Shown in pieces: positions 48,071-59,000 of a DNA stretch of 64,000 bases; the first letter of the stretch is position 1; every line of letters begins with the position of its first letter. The notes below the pieces were generated by a model that did no database searches, was not told the DNA's origin, and saw nothing but the letters and a program-made list of their open reading frames with translations. Source of the DNA: Hydractinia symbiolongicarpus (taxonomy: Eukaryota > Cnidaria > Hydrozoa > Anthoathecata > Hydractiniidae); the NCBI RefSeq assembly GCF_029227915.1, contig NC_079886.1, positions 8,680,001 through 8,744,000 of the forward strand, written 5' to 3'. A program made the translations under genes and the position numbers.

Positions 48071-49757
48071 ATTAAGCGTTTTTGGGTGTAATGTATTTTT
48101 TAAAGACTAACTTTCCCGCAACTTTGATTATAACCTGTTGTTACTACGTCGCAGCAAACAGTCAGTCTAACGGCCAAATTTCAATGACGCAGCACTAAAG
48201 TAAAAACCCTGCAATTTGATCGTTGTAAACGTGTTTGTTCCTTTACGTAGATAAAATTTATTTCTTAAGAGTTTTTAAGTGTTTTGTAAATTTTTCCCGA
48301 TGAAACATCAAATCTTTAGATGCATCTTCACCATGCAGTCAATGTCCTTGTTGCGTCCTATCTTTAAATTTTAAACACCATGTTGTTGTTTTAATTTTTG
48401 CTGACATTCGGATAAATTACATAATAGGTCAAAATACTCAAACGTCATTGGCTCTTTGCTGCTAGAGAAAAAAAAACACCGTTCTCTAAGGGGATACGTA
48501 CGTCCGTACGTCCGTCAAGAGACTATTTCCAAAATGCGATTCCCTGCTTTTGTGTTATTGATTTTCAGGGGTATACCAAGCAACCTTTAGTAGCTTCTGA
48601 ATATCACTAAATTAAGAGCACAGAATCGCATTGTAGTATTCCTATTTTCCTTCTTTAGAGAACTAACAAAGATATAAATTCGGTTCTAGACCTGCATCAA
48701 AAACAAAGGGTGAAATAATTATACGCAATGAAATGTGTCGACCAAGCATAGTTCATAACATCACCTTGTTTAAACATAATGTCTAAAAAAATCTTCGTGT
48801 CTGGTTGCAGAGGCATTGTACCATGTAACTTTTGGAAGTTCTTGCAAGATTTACACTCGCGAAAGGTCGGAACAACAACACAATTTCTACATTTGCAACA
48901 CTGTAAACTCCGATATACTGGTTTTCTTTGGTACTTTTTTTAATTCCTAATTATATTCTGATTTGTGAGCGTAAAGAAGCTGTAACCCTTCACTCAATGT
49001 GAGTGAAACTTTATCCATTGTCTTACAAATATGGATCTATGTGCGCCATGTGACGTCACAAATCAACAAAATATGTACGAACAAAGTTGACGTTTGTTCA
49101 ATAATGGTGGCGACCGTTAAAGTAATTATTGCTTTTTAGGGACGAAATTTGCACATACATAAAAAAATGCGAAAATTTAAAAAAAATTTGTGCCATGTTG
49201 TTTACGTGATACGTAAGAATGTTTTTATCACATAAAATCATACACGTAGTTTTTTCCCTGGTTCTCCTTGAAATGTTTTGCGTGCGAAACAGCGACAATT
49301 CTTAATTTTTGAAGAAACGTGACCGTCCAACTCAAGGGCTTCTGAGCGGAGACTCAGAAAACATTTGCGCGCGCAGGTGTTATTTTGACATATTCGGATC
49401 CTGGATGCTGGATGTATTTATTTGTATGCTGGATGGATCTGGATACACCTTAACTTTTTAAAACTTAGATTTACTAACCCTTTTTTTAAAACTTTGGAAT
49501 GTATGTGTTCAAGCAACAGTAATATCCTAAGCAATACATGGTTTATAAGCAACAATAGACTAACTACAAAGGCAATTTATTGGAAAGGAAACATAATATT
49601 ATTTTATTGCGATTTCTTATTTTGTTGAAAAAATGTTTTTTGAATAGTAAAGTAATAGGAATTCAAAAATTCGATAATACTAAAGCGACAGGTGAAACTA
49701 AAAACATTGTTTTTTGACCTAGGGAAAAGTTAGGTTTAGTTTGAATTTTCTTAGAAT
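48071..49757. other. intergenic, no gene seen
   Basis: Contains ACGTACGTCCGTACGTCCGTC at about 48495-48520, related in word content to CCACGGACGGACGG near 51415. The rest is AT-rich; no supported reading frame. Confidence 0.4.
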
Positions 49758-49890
49758 TGATTGTCGTTGTTGCTGATTGTGTTGTGATTTGTTGTTGTTG
49801 TTGTTGTTTTTGTTGTTGATGATTTTTTTGTTGTTTTTGTTGTTATTGTTTCTGTGGTTGTTGTTGTTGTTTTTGTGGTTGTTATTGTTT
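49758..49890. repeat. imperfect (TTG)n microsatellite
   Basis: About 130 bases of TTG repeats with TTT, GTGG and GATG interruptions, lying 280 bases upstream of the GPCR start at 50169. Confidence 0.9.
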
Positions 49891-50168
49891 CACCTAAAGC
49901 ATTCTATTTACTCTTTCTTTTTATTGAATGATAAATGTGATGAAGTTTAAATTGCATTTTGTGCAATTGTTGTTTTGAAAAAAATCTCTCAATTAGACAA
50001 TAGTATGCTGAAGGTAAAATCATTCTGATACAACAGTTTTTGAAAAAACATCTTATTATTATAATGTTGTTATATGCAACACAAATGTGATCAAAAAATG
50101 TTAAAATTTTTGCCTTTCGAATCAATTATTTCATAGAAAAACCTGAGAAAGTGTTAATTTCCCAGAAA

Positions 50169-51173
50169 ATGGCAGGCGATATGAATCAAACTAAATTGAC
50201 AATATCGAGCAATGATGACGAAACTGGCAATGCGGTGACGTTATTTATCCTGGATGTCATATCTTTCTGCATCCTGTCAATTGCTTTATTTTTCAACTGG
50301 CTTGGTATATTTCTGCTGTATCAACAAAAAAGCAAAAGATACTTAAATCAAAGATATATTTTAACATCATTAAGTGCAGCTGTGATCTGTATAACAACAA
50401 CTGATCTTATATACATGGTTTGTAAATTCATTGGATTAGAAGAGGACACGTCCGAGGTCTTCTTTTTCTGCGAAAAAGTGGTTGCAGCTATATTTTTCAC
50501 GTACTATGCCATACTATTCTTGCTAACGATCGATCGATTTTTGGCATTTATACTTATACTTCGCTACAAGGCTATTTTGACGTCAAATCGGATTAAAATT
50601 TCAGTAATGTTTTGTTGGATTATTGGACCAACAGTTGCAACGCCGTTCTTTTTCCTTAGCAAGGAAATATTTTTTGATGTGTGGTACAAATATATTTACT
50701 TAATTTTAGACATTATTATTTTGCTAACAGTGGTTATCACATATTCATACATCGCATTTTCATTTAAACACAGATTATATATTCAAAAGCAAGGAAATAC
50801 ACACAGGCATCATCACGGTCATAATAAAATATTTCTTGTGATCTCCTTAATTACCATTAGCTTTGTTTTTATGGTGGCCATACCTGATGTGATTTTCGCG
50901 TACAGGTTAGTGATTACAGATAAAGGAACTGAGATCGAAGGTGCATTCATAGGATTGTTCTGGGAAGTTAATTATATTCTAGACCCTGTAATATACATCT
51001 TCTTTCATCAAGAAATTCGAAAAACCTTTATCAACAATATACGTAAAATAAATAAGATATTTCGAAAGCGTTGCTTACTAGATAGGCTACCACTAAATAG
51101 ACATTCTTACTTTGTCAACGTTATTGCGCTATCGACATTGTATGTTCCAAGGCAAAACGTATACGTTATTTAA
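50169..51173 (+). CDS. class A GPCR, paralogue 1 of a convergent pair, 334 aa
   Basis: Single exon. I chose the ATG at 50169 (MAGDMNQT) because the upstream in-frame GTG is not a likely start and the paralogue starts at the equivalent position. There are seven hydrophobic segments. TM3 ends TIDRFLAFILI (DRF), TM4 has WIIGP, TM6 has VAIPD instead of CWxP, and TM7 has LDPVIY (DPxxY form). ICL3 carries an unusual His cluster, THRHHHGHNK, at about residues 208-217. An AATAAA at 51195-51200, 22 bases after the stop, is a good polyadenylation signal. The tail is longer than that of the paralogue. A 113-bp tract (50777-50889) is identical to the paralogue at 53945-54057. Orphan; no ligand inferred. 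Confidence 0.9.
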   Translation: MAGDMNQTKLTISSNDDETGNAVTLFILDVISFCILSIALFFNWLGIFLLYQQKSKRYLNQRYILTSLSAAVICITTTDLIYMVCKFIGLEEDTSEVFFFCEKVVAAIFFTYYAILFLLTIDRFLAFILILRYKAILTSNRIKISVMFCWIIGPTVATPFFFLSKEIFFDVWYKYIYLILDIIILLTVVITYSYIAFSFKHRLYIQKQGNTHRHHHGHNKIFLVISLITISFVFMVAIPDVIFAYRLVITDKGTEIEGAFIGLFWEVNYILDPVIYIFFHQEIRKTFINNIRKINKIFRKRCLLDRLPLNRHSYFVNVIALSTLYVPRQNVYVI

Positions 51174-51200
51174 CTCTATTGTATACCAATCAAGAATAAA

Positions 51201-53759
51201 TTCTGAAACAAAATAATATAAATATTTGTTATTGCTGTTGTTTACCCGTTAGAGATACATACAGCGTAGTTGTAATTTTTCCTGCAATACAACGGAACTA
51301 GTAACAAGTAGGTAGCACCAAAAGTGGAGACTGGAACTTGTAACCTTATGATGAAATACGCTATTTCCGCCTGGGGAAATCTCTAAAGGTTCTCGTCGTT
51401 TCCATAAGCCAAGCCACGGACGGACGGAATAGTCAAATTAATTGGTTGCAACAAAATTTAAAATAATCTTTCTTATTCTAAATGCAGTTAGGTATTTAGC
51501 TGGCTACACCTTCTACTGTATATAATATAAGTCTTAAAGTTTATTGATGAAAACAGTTTCGATTTTTACCAACAATTACTTTTGTATTGACAGGTTTTAC
51601 GATGTGTTATTATTTGAACTGGCAAGAATTTTGCAAATACAATCGCTGATGAAAGGAAAAGATGGTGAAGGAGTTTTGATGATTTTTTCTGTTCTAAATA
51701 CTTTTTATCTATAGGAAAATTTATTTTCTGCACGTTTTCACATGTTGATTTTGGCTACGAATGTAGATTTCAGGGAACATCATAAAAGACAAACTAGCTT
51801 TATTATTTAGTTTAATAGAAGAGCTTTTTAACATTTCTTTTTAATTTTAATAGATTTTTACTACTTACTAAGCATCAAATGTAGGGTCTGTGGCTATAGC
51901 TAGGTCTTAGCAAGCTACCTCTAGCTAAAAAATAGCGAAATAAAGTTGGCTGCAACAAAAAAAATTAAATCTTTTTTATGCCAATGCAGTTTGATAGGTT
52001 CACCTTTTACTGCAATACAAAACCTTGCGAACACTCTATATTTATTGATCAACAATAAATTAATCGGGTTTATTTTTCTGGTCACAATTAATTTGTAACA
52101 ACCGGCTACTTTCAGGAAACTTATTCCGCAAAATAAATTTGCTGACTGATTCTTTTAGCTGTCCAGGATAAAGACAAGCTGCTTTCTGTGTTTTTATTAA
52201 CACCACATTTATGATCAAGCTTTTTTTGGAATGGGGTATTACGCTAATACGCATGTGCAACGCGGTTTACCTTAATTACGCGCCAGCCCAGTGTGACGAT
52301 TAACTTTCGCGGAAACTTATTTCGCAAAATAAAATATCCTCGACCTATAGTTCTTTGCTATGAGGGAGTAGCAACAGATTGCAAACAGCTAAAGTTGCGG
52401 AAATGTTGTTTTTCGAAAAATATATTACAAACACTATGATGCTGCGTGCGCTTCACTTGAATTGCGACATACTGTTTACTTCTACTAAAGCGCTCCACCC
52501 GAATGTATGGCACAGTTTACGACTTTTATAAGTCATCAACCTGGTTTTCAATGCTCAGTCACAGACCTTATTGTGGCTTAACCCGGTTTCACCCCCGGCT
52601 ATTTAAATAGAATTCCGACTCCTTAATTCCAATCTCTTACGCATTCATTTTCACTACGTACATGCATTGCCACATTTATTGCAGTAATATGAAACATTGT
52701 GACATTGCCATAATCCATTAAATAATAGTTTTAATTAACTATAATCCTTGTGGCGATGACGGAGGCGGTTAAGGTTTAGAGAAGATAGCGACGCAGAGCT
52801 ATCTTAAGTAGACGGCAATTGGGTAAAGCAAGCTTTTTAATTTTCAATATGAGTTACTTTTGATCGCTATATAACGGCCTTTCTTAAAATAGTGAGTCAA
52901 AATAAAGCGAAAACAGTAGACTTTGTATGTGCATATTTCAGGCAAAAAAAGTTTGACAACAAAGAGACTTCCTTTTTTTTCATCATGCTTTATCCTGCAA
53001 AAAAATCAAAAAATGGTTCTTGACCTTTGTCTTTCCTATTTCTTTTTTTGCCTTTCCTCATTTCTTTTTTTTTCTTTTTAGTTTCTAAGTCTCTTTAAAT
53101 TACGATTGATAATTTTGATTTTAATGTTTGATTTGCTGTTTGTAATAAATTTTGTTTCTCGTCAATCTTTCTTTTTTACATCTTAGGTGTCGTTTCCATA
53201 TGACTTCATTTTCCGCGATAGAGCGACCAGTGTTTTAGTTAGGGCGTGTGCACTTTAAGAAAATTCTGAGATTTTATCATGCTTCATCTTTATTTCGTCA
53301 TTTTCGAAGAAGATCTGATTAGGTATATATTAATCTGCGATCCGTGTATTTTATTATAGTTCAGTTAAGGTGATATTGTAAAGGAATCGTTAATCAATAA
53401 AACCTTATAATTTGCGAAATCACGTGTTAATTACTAAAACATCCAAGTTCTACAGTTGGATTGTTTGGTTGTTGTTTTTTCTTTTTCTTTTTACAGGGTG
53501 TTTAAATATGTCATCTATTATTAAGTGGCAGTATCATTACGTTTTTATCCTTAGTTTTATTCTCAAGCTCCAAACTGTAGAAGCATTGATAGTCTTTTTT
53601 TTAATTCAAATATGATTTGTTCTGATCATTGTTTACAGTAACAGGTTATTATTGATCAATCTTATTTCTCATCGTCACTACAAAAGACAGACATTTACTT
53701 TCGCCATGGAGCAGATGGTAAGATATTCTGACAAGGAAATGCAATCATCGCCAGTTCAA
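51201..53759. other. spacer between convergent GPCR paralogues, with inverted repeat-family copies
   Basis: 51480-51800 contains inverted family C pieces (GCACGTTTTCACATGTTG and neighbours). 52290-52330 (GATTAACTTTCGCGGAAACTTATTTCGCA) is an inverted relative of 32950-33000. 52440-52610 is an inverted family A copy ending TGTGGCTTAACCCGG. No supported gene; frames at 52060-52260 and 53412-53615 are random. Confidence 0.5.
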
Positions 53760-54659
53760 TCATCGATTCGAGAAAAAGCTCTTCAATTTTTGCATGTCAT
53801 TGACAAGCATTTTCCGAATCTCGCGATGTAGAAATATATATATTGCAGGGTCCAAGATATAATTAAGCTTCCAGCATATTCCAACGACTGCAACCTCAAC
53901 TTCACTGCATTTATATTTCATCACAAATCTATACGCATGTATTGCATCAGGTATGGCCACCATAAAAACAAAGCTAATGGTAATTAAGGAGATCACAAGA
54001 AATATTTTATTATGACCGTGATGATGCCTGTGTGTATTTCCTTGCTTTTGAATATATGATCTGTGTTTAAATGAAAATAATATATATGAATATGTGACAA
54101 CCACTGTTAGCAAAATGATACTGTCTAAAATTAAGTAAATAAACTTGTACCATACATCAAAAAAGATTTTTTTCCCAAGGAAAAAAAACGGAGTCGCAAC
54201 TGCCGGTCCAATAATCCAACATAACACTAAATATAATTTGATTCTGTATGCAGTAACAATGACCTTGTAGCGCAATATAAGTATGAACGCCAAAAATCGA
54301 TCAATTGTTAGTAGGAACAGTACCAAATAGTAGGTGATGAAAATGGATGCTATTATCTTTTCACATAAGAAATAGATCTTCGGTGCGTCATTCTCTAATC
54401 CAGTGAATTTACCTATAGTGTATGTCAAGTCGGTTGTTGATATACAGATTACTGTCATACTCAATGTGGTTAGAATAAGTTTTTGATTCGAGTATCTTTT
54501 GGTTTTCTGTTGATACAGTAGAAGTATACCAAGCCAGTTAAAGAATAAAGCAACAACTAAAATGCAGGAAGATATGGAATCTAGGATTAAAATTACTGTT
54601 CCGGAATTGCTTTCCTTTGCAGTTAATTTGAACGTTGTTTGATTTATATCTGCCATCAT
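53760..54659 (-). CDS. class A GPCR, paralogue 2 of a convergent pair, 299 aa
   Basis: Single exon. The start MMADINQT (54659, or 54656 for the second Met) aligns with MAGDMNQT of the paralogue; the GTG at 54698 is unlikely. It shares LFFNWLGI (TM1), TIDRFLAFILILRYK (TM3), CWIIGP-x-VATPFFFL (TM4), the His cluster THRHHHGHNK in ICL3, VAIPD in TM6 and LDPAIYIF in TM7. Outside a perfectly identical 113-bp tract the two genes are roughly three quarters identical at DNA level by eye. It ends sooner after helix 8 than its partner. The two genes lie tail to tail, about 2.6 kb apart. Confidence 0.9.
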   Translation of the reverse strand: MMADINQTTFKLTAKESNSGTVILILDSISSCILVVALFFNWLGILLLYQQKTKRYSNQKLILTTLSMTVICISTTDLTYTIGKFTGLENDAPKIYFLCEKIIASIFITYYLVLFLLTIDRFLAFILILRYKVIVTAYRIKLYLVLCWIIGPAVATPFFFLGKKIFFDVWYKFIYLILDSIILLTVVVTYSYILFSFKHRSYIQKQGNTHRHHHGHNKIFLVISLITISFVFMVAIPDAIHAYRFVMKYKCSEVEVAVVGICWKLNYILDPAIYIFLHREIRKMLVNDMQKLKSFFSNR

Positions 54660-56018
54660 AACACTTAATATTGATAATACATGCGCTAGATCTTCCACTC
54701 AACCCTAGATTTATATAAAAAGAAGCAAAACGCTTGTACTTTCTTCAACAGATGCAATTTCTTCAACAGATGCTAGATGTTTCCATTTTTAAGAAAAGAG
54801 AAAAGGTGATAGGTGCCTGGTTTGAACTTCTGTGAGCAATAAACAGCTGAAAAATAGTCTTGACACTTCTATGAAATCAAAAGAAGAAGAACTTAGAAGA
54901 TAAGTGTGAAACGTGAAAAACATGTTTTTGTTTTCGTAAACAAAAAAAGTTCTGATATGTTAAATAAATATTTAAAAGAAGTGGGGTAATTTTGAAGCCT
55001 ATCTCTATATGTTGAATTTAAGAAGCGATTGAATTTTAGTAGCATTTTAAATTCGCTGCTTCAAGTATCTTGTCGATTTAGGCGATTGCAAGATGTATTT
55101 TATTGACTTTTCAAGATTATTGTGAGCAAGTGCGGTTTCAGGTTTTAGTCAATGAAAACATTTGGTTTTAGTTTTAAGCATCATTAGCCATGTTTTAAAC
55201 TTCAAAAAATAAAATGACCCTACCACACATCACTTTGTTATGTACGGTCTAACTGAATCAAGTAGTTTTTAAAAGTATTTTCATTTGAAAACAAATGAAT
55301 CAAACACTATCGATCAAAAAGTTTTGAACCTTTCAAAAACCTATTCTCTTTTCCCTGAGCTCTTCATAAATGTATTTTTCGCCCTTACTAAGAAATATTT
55401 GTTTGCAAATCTAAAATTCTAAACTTATTGGTTTTAATCTTTTCATCACTTTTTAAAACAATTTATGACTTTAACCCTAAGACTGTTATCCATGGGGGCC
55501 GTGCGAAGAAGGTCTTAGCACATTCAAAGGTCCAATTTGACCTTCTAAAGGCGTCCAAACCCAACAGTCGCTTAACTAGACAACTGCCTATGATGTCGAT
55601 CCTATTCTTTTGCTCAGAGTTGAGCAGAAAGGGTCGATTTTAACTTTAAACCTAAGACTTTTGGCACTGGAGGCGAACGTTTTACCCCAGAGCTATTAGG
55701 CGGTCAATCAACACAGGATTGATTAAACTCGATTAAATTATTCCGTGTCTGACGAGAAGAATGGAGAGGGGGAGGGAGAGAAGGAGGAGTAGGAGGAGGG
55801 TGATCTGGTAATCTCTTGTCAAAAATTTGAGTCCTTTTAATTCATTTCCACGCGTATTTCGATAGACTAAATAATTCATTGACAAAAACTGTGATACATC
55901 TGTGTTTTGTTTTGATCAATGTTATCGTTAGAAATAAATTATGAAGTGGAAAATAAAGAAATAATAAAAAAAAATCATAATAAACTATATACATCTATGA
56001 AGTTTAAATCTTGAAACA
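54660..56018. other. intergenic; includes dispersed repeat copy 2 (55480-55640)
   Basis: 55480-55640 matches the repeat at 7240-7365 (CGCTTAACTAGACAACTGCC ... TCGATCCTATT). A purine-rich block GGAGAGGGGGAGGGAGAGAA is at about 55767. The 3' part before 56019 should hold the channel promoter. Confidence 0.45.
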
Positions 56019-59000
56019 ATGGATAAGAAACAAGTTTTGTAAGTAGTTCAAACTATATCATGTTGTGAAAATAGAGAGAAAATAAATATTCCATTTTTTT
56101 CTACATCTAGATTGGCTTTGCTTTTCCAAATTACCATCTTTGGATCAACAAACACAAAGTGAGCGAACTTTCGAAATTATAATTCACCAATATAGAATTT
56201 AAGGAGTTACTGAATGATTGTAACATATATAACTTTCATTTTACGATTTGATGCGTGACCCTAATTATCTTTCACTTAAAAGCCTATTTTTAAGTGTTCG
56301 GTATAACCAAGATTAATGCTGTCATTCAGAAATCAAAAAGGAGTTCTAAATGATGCGTTTTGTTTTTTTAGTGGTTTGGATAAGTTTGTGTCAAAAGAGT
56401 TTCATCGACTATTAACAGGTTACAACAGAAGAATAAGACCAAATTATTCTGGTAAGTGAATATTTTACGCTACCGTAAAAAAGTTTACAATATGATTTTT
56501 TAATTTCACAAAGATTTTTAGGTAATGCAACGGTGGTTAATATAGACGCAACAATTTTAAAGTTTGGAGAATTAAACGAAATGCAAATGGTATGAGTGAA
56601 ACCTTCTTTACTATGGCTCTGTACCAGTTGCTATTACTTTTTGGATTAATAACACAGTGTGTTTGCCCGATTTGCTAGCACAGAACATTGCCATTGCCTT
56701 GGCAGTTACTTCTGCACAGCTGTTACAACTTTTTTTATTGAAAAGTCAAGCATTTTCGCAAAAAAGCCATTCACAAGTTTACCCTCGGCCTAGAAACTAT
56801 TTTATCTTGAAGTAAAAAATTTAGTCTACTTTCAGAAAAACAGATCTGGACTGAGTAACAGATTCTAAGATATAGCTATTCCAAATGGCAACCACGACAA
56901 TACGTCCCGCGTGTGGTTGGTAATGAAAGGTTATTTGATGTTTTTGTGAGGCATATTCTCTTCACAAATCTTACACTATTTGTTTCAGATCTAATATATG
57001 CTCAAAATTTACTCTTTACTACATCTCATAGACGTACTCAATGGACCTATCTCTTCGTCAAACATGGATTGACCAAAGACTACGTCATAATTCATCAAAT
57101 ATAATTATTTCTTTAATCGGAAAAGGTGTTCCATCAGATGTTATTTGGACGCCAGATACCTATATTGTAAACACTCACATCATTGCAAAGCAGGATATAG
57201 CAAGCCCTAATGCCAAATTCATTATACGTCAAGATGGTACAATTTTTTTGGAGACAAGGTAAGCTTGCATTTCATCATTATCTGAAAAGTGGAAAAATGG
57301 GAATAACAACTTGACAGTTTATTGAAGCCTAGCTCAGCACTGTTGCGTTATTGTTTTCATTTTAGTGTTGCTGTTTTTGTTGTTGTTGTTGTTGTTGTTG
57401 TTGCAGTTATATCAAATTTTGCTACTATCGTTTTTTCGTTTTTTTAGCATGAATGCTGTTGTAAATTGTAAAATGGACTTTCACAAGTATCCAATGGATG
57501 TACATAGCTGTGGAATGATATTACAAAGTTGTAAGTATATGCTTATAGATATAAAACACGTTGCTAAAACACATTATTAATAGAATACACGCGTTTTAGA
57601 GTTCGTTTACTTGAGGCCCGAAGTGAACTTAAACCGGTTTGAATAACGTCATTCTACGGTGCCTTTCTTAGGTCTTTTTGTATGAGTTTTTCACTGTATG
57701 CGAAGTGAAACTAACTTCGATTGGTATTTCACAACACTAAAATTGACCGAAGTGAAATTTCTAATCGGTGTCGGATTTCACTGTAAACACTTTTCCTCGG
57801 ATTGAAATGCGGTCCTCGATCAGTGTATCTGGTTGAAAATCACAAACACAAAAGATTTGGCCCTCTTAGGGCTCAATACAAAATGAAACATGATGTAAAT
57901 AATCCCACTTTTCAATGCAACGTGAAATTCAACTTTCTCTCAATTTTATTTCGGTCTCATGTAAAAAGCGCTTTACAACCTTGGTGTACTTACCCTCTAG
58001 AGAAACGTCAAAAAAATAAATGATTCGAAATTTCTTCTTTAGGAAGACAATCTCCATTTTTAATATCTGTTTTACTACGCTAACGATATTTCACATAGAC
58101 CGAAACAGCGCTGGCGTTTTAAAGCTATTTTGGCATTTTCCAAAAAATTGTGTACATGCCTAAAAAATCTCTTATCTGTTGGTACAGCACCAGTCAGCAT
58201 GTCATAGCATAGAATCATGTGCCATAGATAAATAATTTTTATTCTCATAGATGCTTACCCCAAGGAGCACATTGTATATCGATGGCATGGAAAAGGATAT
58301 ACAGTGCGGAGGAATAAAATAGCTCAATTTACAATGTCTAACATCCGAATAAACACTGGTGAAAAGTATTATGATCTTGGTATGCAAGTGCTTAATTATC
58401 ACTTTCCCCAATTCTCATTATTAAATATCCAATCCCGAACCCAAGGCATGTAGTGTTTTTTAACATGACATATGAAAAAGACGTGCATGCCCTGGGGTTG
58501 AAGTCGGTAAATAGAAAATTGATAAATTTAACAATATCCAACCTCAAACCCAAGGAATGTAGTGTTTTTTAATATGACATATGAAAAAGACGTGTAGGCC
58601 CTGGGGTTGAAGTTGGTGAATAGAAAAGTAATAAATTTGACACAAGTGTCACTGGATAACCTATTGTAATGTTTGTCCCTGGTAAAACACGTGTGTATGC
58701 TTGATATATTGCTTGATTTTTTTTGCATAGAAGGAGTATTTAGCACTTTAGAAGTTACATTCCGTTTCGAAAGAAAAATAAGTGCATACGTGCTTCAAAT
58801 ATTCTTTCCTTGTGCCGCTATTGTTTGCGCGTCTTGGTTTTCCTTTTGGTTTCACAAACATTGCGTGTCCGCAAGATTCGGTAAGTGTGAGTTTTGTTGG
58901 AGTACGGAATTGATTTATTTTGTATTTCCTGCCAATAAATCAAAAGCTGTTGAAGTGGTGTTAAAGGGGCCACGGAACGGCTGTTGGTTTTCGACTTTAA

